A DNA stretch of 35,256 bases from NCBI GenBank assembly GCA_024228575.1, contig JAAETH010000525.1, positions 1-35,256 on the forward strand, written 5' to 3'. Numbering within the stretch: the stretch's first letter is position 1; every line of letters starts with the position of its first letter. Positions 15,692-24,183 of the stretch are shown here, one piece after another. A model generated the notes under the pieces. It saw nothing but the letters and a program-made list of their open reading frames with translations. It was not told the origin of the DNA and did no database searches. Origin of the DNA: Actinomycetes bacterium. GTDB lineage: Bacteria; Actinomycetota; Acidimicrobiia; Acidimicrobiales; Poriferisodalaceae. The position numbers and the translations under genes were made by a program.

Positions 15692-18112
15692 TCAGACCGA
15701 TTCGTCCGGGAGCACCGCAGCGAGTTCCTCCGGGGTCATCATCACGTCGCGGGCCTTCGACCCGATCGATGGACCGACGACCCCACGTTGCTCGAGGAGA
15801 TCCATGAGCCGTCCCGCCCGCGCAAACCCGACCTTCAATTTGCGCTGCAGCATCGAGGTCGATCCGAGTTGGCTCTCCACGACTAGCTTCATCGCCTGCA
15901 ACAAGAGGGCATCGTCGGAGTCGTCGCCGGTCGATCCCCCCGGCAGGACTCCCGCTGCCACGGTCGTGTCCTCGCCCTCGACACCTTCGACGTACTTGAC
16001 CTCCGGCGCTTGGCGCTTCCAGGCGGCCACGATCTTGGAGACCTCTTGTTCGGTGACCCAACAACCCTGGATCCGCTGAGCCACACTGGAGTTGGCCGTG
16101 AGCAACAACATGTCGCCCTTGCCGATCAGGCGCTCGGCCCCGGGTTGATCGAGAATCACCCGGCTATCGGCCAACGACGAGACAGCAAAGGCCATCCGCG
16201 ACGGGATGTTGGCCTTGATGACGCCGGTGATGACGTTGACAGACGGTCGCTGAGTTGCGATGACAAGGTGGATTCCGACTGCTCGGGCCATCTGGGCGAG
16301 GCGCGTGATCGACTCCTCGACGTCGCGCGCCGCAACCATCATGAGGTCGTTGAGCTCGTCGACGACCACAACGATGAACGGGATGCGGTCGTACACCCGC
16401 TCGTCCCCGGGTGCCGCGATGAGGGTGCCGGCGTCGTAGGCATCGTTGTAGCCGGTGACATCGCGGAAGCCACATTCCGACAGCAGGTCGTAGCGGCGTT
16501 CCATCTCCCTGACCGCCCACGCGAGGGCGTTGGCGGCCTTCTTCGGGTTGGTGACGACCTGGGTCAGCAGGTGCGGCAATCGGTCGTACTGGCCCATCTC
16601 CACACGTTTGGGGTCGACGAGAATGAGCCTGACCTGTTCTGGCGTGGCTCGCATCAACAGCGAGGTCAAGATGCTGTTGATACACGACGACTTTCCCGCA
16701 CCTGTCGCACCTGCGATGAGAACGTGGGGCATGGTCGCGAGGTTGGCCATGACCGGGCGCCCCGCGATGTCCTGGCCGAGAGCCACCTCGAGTGGGTGAA
16801 TGGCTTCGGCCGCGGCGCGACTGGCGAGGATGTCGCCTACGGACACGAGATGCCTGGCATCGTTCGGAACTTCGATGCCGATCGCCGATCGGCCGGGTAT
16901 CGGTGCGAGTATCCGCACGTCGGGGGTTGCCATCGCGTACGCGATGTCCTTGTGCAGGCTCGTCACCCGACTGACCTTGACGCCCGGTGCCAGCTGAAGC
17001 TCGTACCGTGTGACGGTCGGGCCGACGGTCATGCCGACGACCTTGGTTTCGACACCGTGGCTGGCGAGAGCCTGTTCGAGACCTCGGGCGCTGGAATGTA
17101 CGGCACGTTCGTCGACCGTTTGGGCACCGCTGCGCTTCAGCAGGTTGGCTGCGGGCAGCGTCCATGGACCGGGCGCCTGGGCGGCGACCATCTCGATGGC
17201 AAGTTGTTCGCCGGTCCCGACAGGCGTATCGGGGACCTTGACCTTGGGGAATCCAGGCCCATCTTCGGAGGCGTCGGCCACCTGGTCGTTTGATGTGTGG
17301 TCGTCAGCGTCGATGATCTCTGGGGTTGCAACCTCGACGGCAGGGTCAGGGTTGGGATCGAGAACGGCGGTGTTCTCGGTGATCGGGCGTGGCTCGAGCA
17401 GGCGCCGGAACACGGCAACGGTTCTGTCGAAGCTGCGAGCCGACCAGTCTCCGACGACGTCGAATACGGTCTTGAGGGGGAGATCGAGCAGGACCAGCAG
17501 CCCGAAGAATCCGACCAACAACGCCACGAGCCAGGCTCCGGGAGTCGCTACCAGAGCGACCAGCGGCTCGGCGATCGCTGCACCGACGACACCGCCACCC
17601 TTGCGAAGTTCGATGGCCGGGGCGTCGAATGCCCCGGGGCCCTTCGCCAGGTGCCCGACCGCTAGTCCCGCCAGCAGCATCAGGCCGAGTCCGATGCCGA
17701 CACGGACGCTTCGCTCGGTCCGACTGGTGCGCAGCAGCGAGACGGCAAGCCACAAGAGGAGGAAGGGAACCACGTACCGGAACATGCCGACACCAAAACC
17801 GATGCCGTCGCGCAGAACTCGCCCAACCGGTCCCGCCCTGTCGGCAAGGATGGCGAGCGATGAGATGGCCGCCAGCGCAAAGAGGATCAGTGCCGCGATC
17901 TCGCGTTCGCGTTCGACCAGCGCACCGGCAACCAGAGACTGCTGCCGCTTCCTCTTCGTTCGCGATCGGCGCTGCGCCGATCGACCTTTGGCCTGCGACG
18001 AACGTTTGGTCGTTCGACGGGCGGGACTGCGGTTCGAACGCGTCGAGGAACCCTTCGATCGAGTCGAAGATGTCGATTTGCGACGAGTCGGGGGCTGGCG
18101 CGCGGAAGCCAC
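15692..18112 (-). CDS. ftsK: FtsK/SpoIIIE-family DNA translocase
   Basis: An 806-residue septal DNA pump that moves chromosome termini through the closing septum. A very basic Ser/Arg/Lys-rich N-terminus (1-60) is followed by about four transmembrane helices (about 72-91, 108-127, 137-155, 183-210) and a 100-residue acidic linker. The alpha/beta motor has Walker A GATGAGKS (468-475), LILVDPKRVEM (496-506) and Walker B IVVVVDELNDL (580-590). A C-terminal winged-helix gamma domain (about 735-800, FARAGRLMDLLEQRGVVGP) recognises chromosome polarity sequences. The GTG at 18112 is the earliest possible start because an in-frame stop lies three codons upstream. It lacks a ribosome-binding site but has TACCTT 8 bases upstream. 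It is downstream of rnj, the usual actinobacterial order. Confidence 0.95.
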   Translation of the reverse strand: MASARQPPTRRKSTSSTRSKGSSTRSNRSPARRTTKRSSQAKGRSAQRRSRTKRKRQQSLVAGALVEREREIAALILFALAAISSLAILADRAGPVGRVLRDGIGFGVGMFRYVVPFLLLWLAVSLLRTSRTERSVRVGIGLGLMLLAGLAVGHLAKGPGAFDAPAIELRKGGGVVGAAIAEPLVALVATPGAWLVALLVGFFGLLVLLDLPLKTVFDVVGDWSARSFDRTVAVFRRLLEPRPITENTAVLDPNPDPAVEVATPEIIDADDHTSNDQVADASEDGPGFPKVKVPDTPVGTGEQLAIEMVAAQAPGPWTLPAANLLKRSGAQTVDERAVHSSARGLEQALASHGVETKVVGMTVGPTVTRYELQLAPGVKVSRVTSLHKDIAYAMATPDVRILAPIPGRSAIGIEVPNDARHLVSVGDILASRAAAEAIHPLEVALGQDIAGRPVMANLATMPHVLIAGATGAGKSSCINSILTSLLMRATPEQVRLILVDPKRVEMGQYDRLPHLLTQVVTNPKKAANALAWAVREMERRYDLLSECGFRDVTGYNDAYDAGTLIAAPGDERVYDRIPFIVVVVDELNDLMMVAARDVEESITRLAQMARAVGIHLVIATQRPSVNVITGVIKANIPSRMAFAVSSLADSRVILDQPGAERLIGKGDMLLLTANSSVAQRIQGCWVTEQEVSKIVAAWKRQAPEVKYVEGVEGEDTTVAAGVLPGGSTGDDSDDALLLQAMKLVVESQLGSTSMLQRKLKVGFARAGRLMDLLEQRGVVGPSIGSKARDVMMTPEELAAVLPDESV

Positions 18113-18126
18113 GTCGATTCAAGGTA
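18113..18126 (-). promoter_or_regulatory. candidate leaderless promoter of ftsK
   Basis: On the minus strand TACCTT (18126-18121) ends 8 bases before the ftsK GTG, matching TANNNT. No ribosome-binding site is present in the 66 bases after rnj, so ftsK may have its own leaderless transcript. No -35 was identified. Confidence 0.3.
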
Positions 18127-18178
18127 CCGAAGTCGGAGCACTTCGTCGCACGCGGCGCCCAAAGCAGTGGTTGAGCAT

Positions 18179-19837
18179 CTAGCCGACGAGCTGGATGGTC
18201 ACCGATATCGGAGGCCGGCGCTGGGTCTCGTCGCCGACAAAGCGACCGGCAGCGCGACGCATCCGACGTTCGAGATCTGCGACCGTCGGCTTCGATTCGT
18301 TCAACCCGTTCTCGAGCGCCTTGGCAACGGTCTCCTCGAGACGAGGTGTCAGGTCGTCGAGTTCGATCTCGCTGGCCCAACCCCGACTGACGAGCGTTGG
18401 TTCGCTGGCGACCGATCGGTTCTCGAGGTCGACGGCAGCCACGATCATGACGATGCCGGCCGCGGCGATCGCCCGCCGTTGAGACAAGACCTCTTGATCG
18501 AGCGGCAATCCGGTGCCGTGTACGTACTGGTACTCGTGCGGCAGCTGATCGACGATGTATGCACCCCCATCGTCGACAACCACCTGGGTGCCGCCCACGG
18601 CGATGAGTGCGTGATCCTCGTCGAGCCCGAGGTCGATCGCCAGATCGGCGTGACGACGCAACATCCGATACTCGCCCTCAATCGGTATGAAGTACTCGGG
18701 GCGGGCGATGTTGTGGAGGATACGAAGCTCGTCGCGCTGGGCGTGCCCGGTGGTGTGGACGAGATCCTGAGCCGAGTGAATGACCTCGGCCCCGCGTCGA
18801 ACAAGGCTGTTGATGACGGCGAATACGCTGCGCTGGTTTCCCGGGATGGGATGACTACTCAAGATGACGGCATCGTCCTCGGCGATCGACAGGTCGCGAT
18901 GAGAACCCTGCGCGAGCAACGCCAGGGCGGCGAACGGTTCACCCTGGCTGCCTGTGCAGATGACACAGATATCGCCGGGCGAGTACTGGTCGATCTGTTC
19001 GAGAGAAGCCAGACTACGTTCGGGGATGTCTAGCAATCCGAGTTCTCGAGCGATGGCGACGTTGCGCACCATCGACCTACCCGCCGCAAAGACCGTCCTG
19101 CCCTCGTCGATGGCGACGTCGACGATCTGCTGCACTCGATGCAGGTGGCTTGCGAAACAAGAGGTGATGATCCGCCGACCACGAAGCTCGGGGAACAACC
19201 GTCGGAAAGTTTCGCCGATCTGGCTCTCGCTCTCGGAGTGGCCGGGGTTGTCGGCATTGGTGCTGTCGGCCATCAGGACGCGGATCCCGGGATTGCGGCT
19301 CAGCTCTCCAATGCGCCCCAGGTCGGTCAAGCGGTTGTCGACCGGGGTGTTGTCGAGCTTGAAATCGCCCGTGTGCACCAAGGGACCTTGTGGCGTGTGC
19401 ACCACGATGATGTTCGACAGGGGCACGGAGTGAGTGACGGCCAAGAACTCGACCCGGAACGGCCCGATGTTGACCGAGTTGCCGTCGGCGACGGGGTTGA
19501 CCCGGGCGTCGAGACGTTGCTCGTCGATCTTCGCCTGTGCCAACGCCATTGTGAACGCCGAGCCATAGATCGGAGCGGAGAAGTCACGGAGGAAGTGGGT
19601 GACGCCACCGACGTGATCCTCGTGAGCGTGGGTGACCACCAGACCAACGATCGAATCGGCCCGTTCGAGCAGGTATCGATTGTCGGGGAGGATGACATCG
19701 ACGCCTGGCATCGTCGCGTCGGGGAACATGAGGCCGTAGTCGATCACGAGGATCTTGCCATCGACTTCTATGGCGGTGCAGTTGCGGCCTACTTCGCCGA
19801 CGCCGCCCAGGAAGGTGAGTTTCGCAGGAGGAGCCAC
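18179..19837 (-). CDS. rnj: ribonuclease J
   Basis: A 552-residue metallo-beta-lactamase/beta-CASP nuclease with 5'-to-3' exo- and endonuclease activity in RNA decay and rRNA maturation. The start FLGGVGEVGRNC is typical. The zinc motif HAHEDH is at 70-75, further metal ligands are in TGDFKLD, and the beta-CASP part contains CTGSQGEP, SSHPIPGN and HTTGHAQRDEL. A C-terminal domain of about 100 residues follows. The GTG start directly abuts the dapA stop (TGAGTG, no gap), so it is translated from the dapA message. dapA-rnj-ftsK is a conserved actinobacterial order. Confidence 0.96.
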   Translation of the reverse strand: MAPPAKLTFLGGVGEVGRNCTAIEVDGKILVIDYGLMFPDATMPGVDVILPDNRYLLERADSIVGLVVTHAHEDHVGGVTHFLRDFSAPIYGSAFTMALAQAKIDEQRLDARVNPVADGNSVNIGPFRVEFLAVTHSVPLSNIIVVHTPQGPLVHTGDFKLDNTPVDNRLTDLGRIGELSRNPGIRVLMADSTNADNPGHSESESQIGETFRRLFPELRGRRIITSCFASHLHRVQQIVDVAIDEGRTVFAAGRSMVRNVAIARELGLLDIPERSLASLEQIDQYSPGDICVICTGSQGEPFAALALLAQGSHRDLSIAEDDAVILSSHPIPGNQRSVFAVINSLVRRGAEVIHSAQDLVHTTGHAQRDELRILHNIARPEYFIPIEGEYRMLRRHADLAIDLGLDEDHALIAVGGTQVVVDDGGAYIVDQLPHEYQYVHGTGLPLDQEVLSQRRAIAAAGIVMIVAAVDLENRSVASEPTLVSRGWASEIELDDLTPRLEETVAKALENGLNESKPTVADLERRMRRAAGRFVGDETQRRPPISVTIQLVG

Positions 19838-20728
19838 TCAGCGGCTCGCGACCAGCGCGGCGTAGACCTCGCGCGCTCTGTCTTCGAGCCCGACGGGGGT
19901 TGGCCCCATCGGAAGACGGGGTTCACCAGCGGGGCGGCCAAGGGTTCGCAGCATCGCCTTGGTCGGAACCGGGTTGGGTGCGATGTCGGAGGATTCGAAC
20001 GCATAACTGTCGAGCATGCGAGCATTGACACGTCGGGCCCCGGCGAAGTCGCCGGCATCGAAGGCGGCGAACATCTCGACGAAGTCCGGTGAGGTCCAAT
20101 GGGCACAGACGCTGACAACACCGACAGCACCGACCGACAGAAGCGGAAGGGTCAAGGAGTCGTCGCCGCTGTAGACATCGAACCCGTCCGGTGCCTCTGC
20201 GATGACTCGAGCCGTCTCACCGGGGTTTCCGGCAGCATCCTTCAGAGCCACGATATTGGGAATCTGGTGCATCATCGCCAACAAGGTGTCGGTCTCGACC
20301 TTGCGGTTCGTCCGCGGTGGGATGTCGTACACCACGACGGGCAGGTCCGCCGCGCCGGCGATGGATTCGAAGTGGGCATAGATGCCGGCCTGCGAGGGCC
20401 GGTTGTAGTACGGGGTGACGACCAGCAGGCCGTCTGCACCACATTGTTTTGCCATCTTCGACTGCTCGACCGAATGGGCGGTGTCGTTGGTGCCCGATCC
20501 GATGACGACCGGAACCGTCACAGCCTCGACGACCGAGCGCCACAACTCCCAGTCCTCTTCATCGGTGATCGTCGGCCCCTCGCCGGTGGTACCCGTGATG
20601 ACCAGGCCATCACTGCCCTGTTCGATGAGCCACTTCGCGAGGGCCACGGCACCATCGACGTCGAGAGATCCATCATCGGCAAAAGGGGTGATCATGGCGG
20701 GAACAACCCGCCCGAAACGGCCGCTCAT
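19838..20728 (-). CDS. dapA: 4-hydroxy-tetrahydrodipicolinate synthase
   Basis: Condenses pyruvate with aspartate semialdehyde, the first committed step to diaminopimelate and lysine. The 296-residue (beta/alpha)8 aldolase begins RFGRVVPAMITPF. TTGEGPT at 47-53 is the family TTGE motif, Tyr108/109 lie in VTPYYNRP, catalytic Tyr134 is in VVYDIPPRT, and the Schiff-base Lys163 is in IVALKDAAGN. The ATG at 20728 shares a base with the stop of the upstream 211-residue gene (TGATG). A longer in-frame start is rejected because it lies inside that gene. The rnj gene follows without a gap. Confidence 0.96.
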   Translation of the reverse strand: MSGRFGRVVPAMITPFADDGSLDVDGAVALAKWLIEQGSDGLVITGTTGEGPTITDEEDWELWRSVVEAVTVPVVIGSGTNDTAHSVEQSKMAKQCGADGLLVVTPYYNRPSQAGIYAHFESIAGAADLPVVVYDIPPRTNRKVETDTLLAMMHQIPNIVALKDAAGNPGETARVIAEAPDGFDVYSGDDSLTLPLLSVGAVGVVSVCAHWTSPDFVEMFAAFDAGDFAGARRVNARMLDSYAFESSDIAPNPVPTKAMLRTLGRPAGEPRLPMGPTPVGLEDRAREVYAALVASR

Positions 20729-21363
20729 CAGGTGTTTCCTTCCATCGCGCGGTCGATGCCGAGGGTTGCGAGCAGGTCCTCGTGAAGCTCGAACCATACG
20801 GTGTGATAGCTGGGGATTAGGGGTTTGGTGAAGTAGTCGAGTTCACCTGCCTGAAGCTGGGTGAGCGCATTGTGAAATCGTGGCTGGTAGGGGTGGTAGC
20901 GATCGAGCGCGGAGGTCAACACATCGAGCACAGACGCCAGCTCGGCATCGAGCTCTACGAGTCGAGCGATGACCGTTGCATCGTAGGAGGCGTCGGTGTG
21001 GTGGTTCAGGGTCTGGGCGCCCTCGATCTCGCGAACCTGCCAGTCGGTGCACAGCTGCAACATCACACCGTTTAGCTCGAGAAACGCCTGATAGGCCTGC
21101 GAAACTGTGTCCCTTGCGCCGAGTTCGTCGAGCTGGGCGGCCAACAGACCCTCGCCTTCAGCACGCCCGGTCACGGGCTCGAGCATGTACACCGCCCTGG
21201 CCTCGTTGAAGCTGACAAGGCCAATGCTCTCTGCCGATTCGAGGGCCGACGAGATCTCGTCCTCGTCGGCACCAACCGTCTCGGCCACGGCATCGGCGTC
21301 GGCGAAACCCTTCAACCTGAGACCGAGCAGCGCCAGCAGGCGGATGTCTTCGGGCTTGGACAT
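20728..21363 (-). CDS. unknown protein with wHTH-like N-terminus, coupled to dapA
   Basis: A 211-residue protein I cannot name with confidence. The first about 60 residues (PEDIRLLALLGLRLKGFADA, then VAETVGADEDEISSALESAESIGLVS) look like a winged helix, with a recognition-type helix and a following strand. The rest is mainly helical and ends in a distinctive PLIPSYHTVWFELHEDLLATLG. The ATG at 21363 follows no obvious promoter. The stop overlaps the dapA ATG by one base, so it is stoichiometrically tied to DapA. A MarR-like regulator is possible, but a non-DNA-binding role is equally open. Confidence 0.72.
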   Translation of the reverse strand: MSKPEDIRLLALLGLRLKGFADADAVAETVGADEDEISSALESAESIGLVSFNEARAVYMLEPVTGRAEGEGLLAAQLDELGARDTVSQAYQAFLELNGVMLQLCTDWQVREIEGAQTLNHHTDASYDATVIARLVELDAELASVLDVLTSALDRYHPYQPRFHNALTQLQAGELDYFTKPLIPSYHTVWFELHEDLLATLGIDRAMEGNT

Positions 21364-21418
21364 GACACCCAAAGGTATCTCACGTGAAGCCCGAACCAAC
21401 AGGTGGCCGCCACACGTC

Positions 21419-22582
21419 TTATTGCGGCACGAGCGCCCGGAACAGCTGACCGTGACCAATGGCCGACCATCGCACGCCGGCGGGCACAAATACCGAGCTC
21501 CCAGGATCGAGTCGACGGCCGTCTACCGAAACCGATCCGGCGGTCGCCACCAGGATCTCGGGTCCGGCCGCCTGCCTGGCGGTCTCGCCCGTCAGCTCGA
21601 TGCGTCGAAGCTCGAACTCGACGCTCGACGTCTGGTACACGAACTCGCCATCGGTTTCGGTGCCCACCAGAACCTCCACCTCGCCCGGAGCAGCGTCAAC
21701 CACACAACAGAGCTCGTCGATATCGACGTGTTTGGGGGTCAAGCCGCCACGAAGAACGTTGTCCGAGGATGCCATGATCTCGACACCCAGACCGTCGACA
21801 TATGCGTGGAGCACACCGGCGCCCAGGTGCACGGCTTGTCCCGGCTCGAGCACGACAGTGTTGAGCATCAGGGCGGTGATCACACCAGGGTCGCCTGGGT
21901 GTACCCGGGAGATGGCCCTCGCCACCGAACGCTCGGCCTCCCAGCGACCGTGGGCCTGGACCGCCGCGCCGACGTCGTGAGCCAGAGCGGCGCCGGTGTT
22001 TTCGTCCAGCGTCAAAATCCAGCGCAGAAGATCGCTCAGATCCGACGCGGATGGTTGGGCACGCAGGACCGACATGACGGGATCGAGGGCCGCTACCTCG
22101 AGCGATTCGAACAGGGCCAACGTTTCCTCTGTTGGGCGGAACCCGACCAGTGCCCGAAATTGCGTCAGGGCACATATGAGCTCGGGTTTGTGATTGTTGT
22201 CCTTGTAGGACCGGTGAGCAGCATCGATTGCGATACCAGCCCGGTTTTCGCGCTCAAATCCGGCTCGGGCACGCTCGAGCGATGGATGCGCCTGCAACGA
22301 CAGCGGCTCGGCGGCTGCCAACAACTTCAGAAGGAAGGGCAGGCGGCCATATCGCGATGCCAGCGAAGCACCGAGCGTGCCAACGGGATCGTCGGTGATG
22401 GCCCGGTCGAGCGGGGTGCTGCCCCCGCTTCGGACGAGCACCGAGGGTGCGCCGGGGTGTGCGCCCATCCACACCTCGGCCTCCTTGTCGCCCGACGGCT
22501 CGGCGCCTCGCATGGTGGCGAGCAGATCGGTCGAACCCCACGCGTAGCCGCGTACCGTGTTGTGCATCGCCGAAACGTTCAT
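21419..22582 (-). CDS. manA: mannose-6-phosphate isomerase, class I
   Basis: Interconverts fructose-6-phosphate and mannose-6-phosphate, supplying GDP-mannose for glycoconjugates. The 387-residue zinc enzyme shows RGYAWGS near the start, SLQAHPS (zinc-ligand Gln/His), DNNHKPELICALTQFRALVG (ligand Glu) and HLGAGVLHAYVDGLGVEIM (ligand His), in the usual order. The ATG at 22582 overlaps the SDR stop by 4 bases (ATGA). A second Met at 22567 is possible. The unknown dapA-coupled gene follows after 55 bases. Confidence 0.93.
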   Translation of the reverse strand: MNVSAMHNTVRGYAWGSTDLLATMRGAEPSGDKEAEVWMGAHPGAPSVLVRSGGSTPLDRAITDDPVGTLGASLASRYGRLPFLLKLLAAAEPLSLQAHPSLERARAGFERENRAGIAIDAAHRSYKDNNHKPELICALTQFRALVGFRPTEETLALFESLEVAALDPVMSVLRAQPSASDLSDLLRWILTLDENTGAALAHDVGAAVQAHGRWEAERSVARAISRVHPGDPGVITALMLNTVVLEPGQAVHLGAGVLHAYVDGLGVEIMASSDNVLRGGLTPKHVDIDELCCVVDAAPGEVEVLVGTETDGEFVYQTSSVEFELRRIELTGETARQAAGPEILVATAGSVSVDGRRLDPGSSVFVPAGVRWSAIGHGQLFRALVPQ

Positions 22583-23484
22583 CGTCGCTGGTCCGTCGAC
22601 CGAACGCCGCGCTCGGCAAGAAGTCGGCCGAGCAGCTCCATACCGGCGTCGGGAAGGACCCGATCGAGCACCCCTCCTGCCCGAGCATCCATGCCGATCA
22701 GATAGCGGGCTCTGGGACGCGACACCGTCAGGGTCTTCTCGATCAGCTCGGCGACCGCGTCGGGCTCGATACCTTGCCTCTCGCCGTCGGCCAACGCCTC
22801 ACGCTGGGCAGCGATGAGCGTTCCATAACGTCGACGCTGGTCGTCGTCGAGACCGGCCTCGATGCGATCTGCCAGATCGTTGGCCTTGCCCCAGAGCGGT
22901 GTGGTGACAGCACCGGGCTCGATGAGGGTCACCCTGGGGCCCGTCGACCGGAATTCGCGCCGCAAGGACTTCGCCACCCCGTCGAGGGCGTGTTTCGACG
23001 CACAGTACGGAGCCAACATCGGCGCGCCGACACGCCCCGAAATCGACCCGACCATAACAACGCGAGGATCCACCGCCCTCCGCATCGCAGGCAAGAGCCG
23101 CCTGGTCAGCTCGACAGCGCCGAACACGTTGACCTCGAACTGGCGACGCCAGTCGTCGACAGACAATGTCTCGAACAAGCCGGCGACGACGATGCCGGCG
23201 TTGTTGACCAGCCCGGCGAGTCCGGCCGAGCCGACCAACCGGTCCACGTTTGGCACGATGGCATCGATGGTGGTCTCGGTGACGCTGCGGCGACCATCGA
23301 GATCGAACTCGAGCATCAAGGGGGTACATCGATCGATGTGCCCGAGCGCTTCAGCGTCCGATTCCGACCGAACCGTACCGAGAACATTCCAGCCGAGACC
23401 AGCCAATCGTTTCACCGTCGCAAGGCCGATTCCGGTCGACGCTCCGGTCACGAGCACACTTCTGCTGTTGTTCCGACCGTCCAT
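22579..23484 (-). CDS. short-chain dehydrogenase/reductase
   Basis: A 301-residue classical SDR oxidoreductase. The NAD(P)-binding motif TGASTGIG is at 13-20, NNAG follows the NAGL-type turn at about 103-106, the catalytic Ser is in VGSISGR and the catalytic pair in YCASKHA. An Arg just after beta-2 (TVRSESD) hints at NADP(H) preference. The substrate is unknown. The gene overlaps manA by 4 bases and probably leads a transcript running into manA and further. It is divergent from the 185-residue membrane protein, with 117 bases between them. Confidence 0.9.
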   Translation of the reverse strand: MDGRNNSRSVLVTGASTGIGLATVKRLAGLGWNVLGTVRSESDAEALGHIDRCTPLMLEFDLDGRRSVTETTIDAIVPNVDRLVGSAGLAGLVNNAGIVVAGLFETLSVDDWRRQFEVNVFGAVELTRRLLPAMRRAVDPRVVMVGSISGRVGAPMLAPYCASKHALDGVAKSLRREFRSTGPRVTLIEPGAVTTPLWGKANDLADRIEAGLDDDQRRRYGTLIAAQREALADGERQGIEPDAVAELIEKTLTVSRPRARYLIGMDARAGGVLDRVLPDAGMELLGRLLAERGVRSTDQRR

Positions 23485-23601
23485 GGCCTCGACGATATCG
23501 CCGTTCCTCGCTCGGCTGGCCCGGAAGGACCGCCGTCAAGTTCCTACAGACGAGGGGCAAGAGTTCCGATGGATACTCAGCGGCCTGTCCAGGAGTTACC
23601 C

Positions 23602-24159
23602 ATGAGCGAAGTCGTCCTATCCAAATCTGAGCTCGAATCGGGGCGTCTGCCCCTCGTTTGTATCGCGTCCGGTGAGCCCGTCGAATCGCTCACCGAGATC
23701 GCTCTCGGATCGACCAAGATCCCCCAGTTGGGTGGGCTTCCCAGCGGGCTGCTGTCGAAGGCCGTCCAGGCAAAGCTGTTCGGCTTCGCGATAGGTGCTC
23801 GGATCGGGCGCAGTGGCGGTGTCAAGAACAAACAGATCCTCGTGTTGGCCGCGCGGGCAATCTTCTCGCTCGGATTGCTCTACAACACCTACGCAGCTCT
23901 CTCGGCCGGCAACCTCGTCATGGTTCTTGTGTCTCTCGTCGGTCTCGTGGGTGTGATCGTCCTTGGTGGTGCATACATAAACCGTGCGCTCACCGTCGGC
24001 CTCAACACGACCGAGGGCCGGACGACGGTCTCGGGGGCTCACCCAGCCTTCGTCGAAGCACTCGGAGCCATACGGTCGAGTACCGAATCGGACGCGCCGA
24101 TCGTCGTGCGTCAAAGTGGGCCGCCGCGAAAGCCGGTTCCCGCCGCTGGGCTCTACTGA
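23602..24159 (+). CDS. hypothetical two-helix membrane protein
   Basis: 185 residues. The soluble N-terminus has LPLVCIASGEPV, resembling the single-Cys C-x-x-(S/T)-G-E motif seen at the start of many uncharacterised actinobacterial membrane proteins. Two transmembrane helices (about 78-98 and 104-125) follow, and the C-terminal tail contains TVSGAHPAFVEAL. No catalytic motif is visible. The ATG at 23602 has AGGAG 6 bases upstream; an in-frame Met at 23569 has none. The stop codon sits in the left arm of an inverted repeat whose right arm holds the next gene's start. Confidence 0.75.
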   Translation: MSEVVLSKSELESGRLPLVCIASGEPVESLTEIALGSTKIPQLGGLPSGLLSKAVQAKLFGFAIGARIGRSGGVKNKQILVLAARAIFSLGLLYNTYAALSAGNLVMVLVSLVGLVGVIVLGGAYINRALTVGLNTTEGRTTVSGAHPAFVEALGAIRSSTESDAPIVVRQSGPPRKPVPAAGLY

Positions 24160-24183
24160 CACCTACTCTCTGACAGGTGTCAG
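24156..24183 (+). promoter_or_regulatory. inverted repeat spanning stop and start codons of adjacent genes
   Basis: CTGACACCT (24156-24164) and AGGTGTCAG (24175-24183) form a perfect 9-bp inverted repeat with a 10-base spacer. The left arm contains the TGA stop of the upstream gene (24157-24159) and the right arm the GTG start of the downstream gene (24177-24179). Folded as RNA it hides the downstream start until a ribosome arriving at the upstream stop opens it, a classical translational-coupling layout. A dimeric operator is the alternative. Confidence 0.6.

Noticed and set aside
16010-17293. 427-codon plus-strand open frame opposite ftsK
   Set aside because: Antisense to clearly recognised ftsK motor motifs; its composition is that of a complement shadow.
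23536-23572. TCAAGTTCC ... CCGATGG resembling a flagellar-type sigma-28 promoter
   Set aside because: The spacing of about 21 bases is far longer than the usual spacer, and no motility gene is near.
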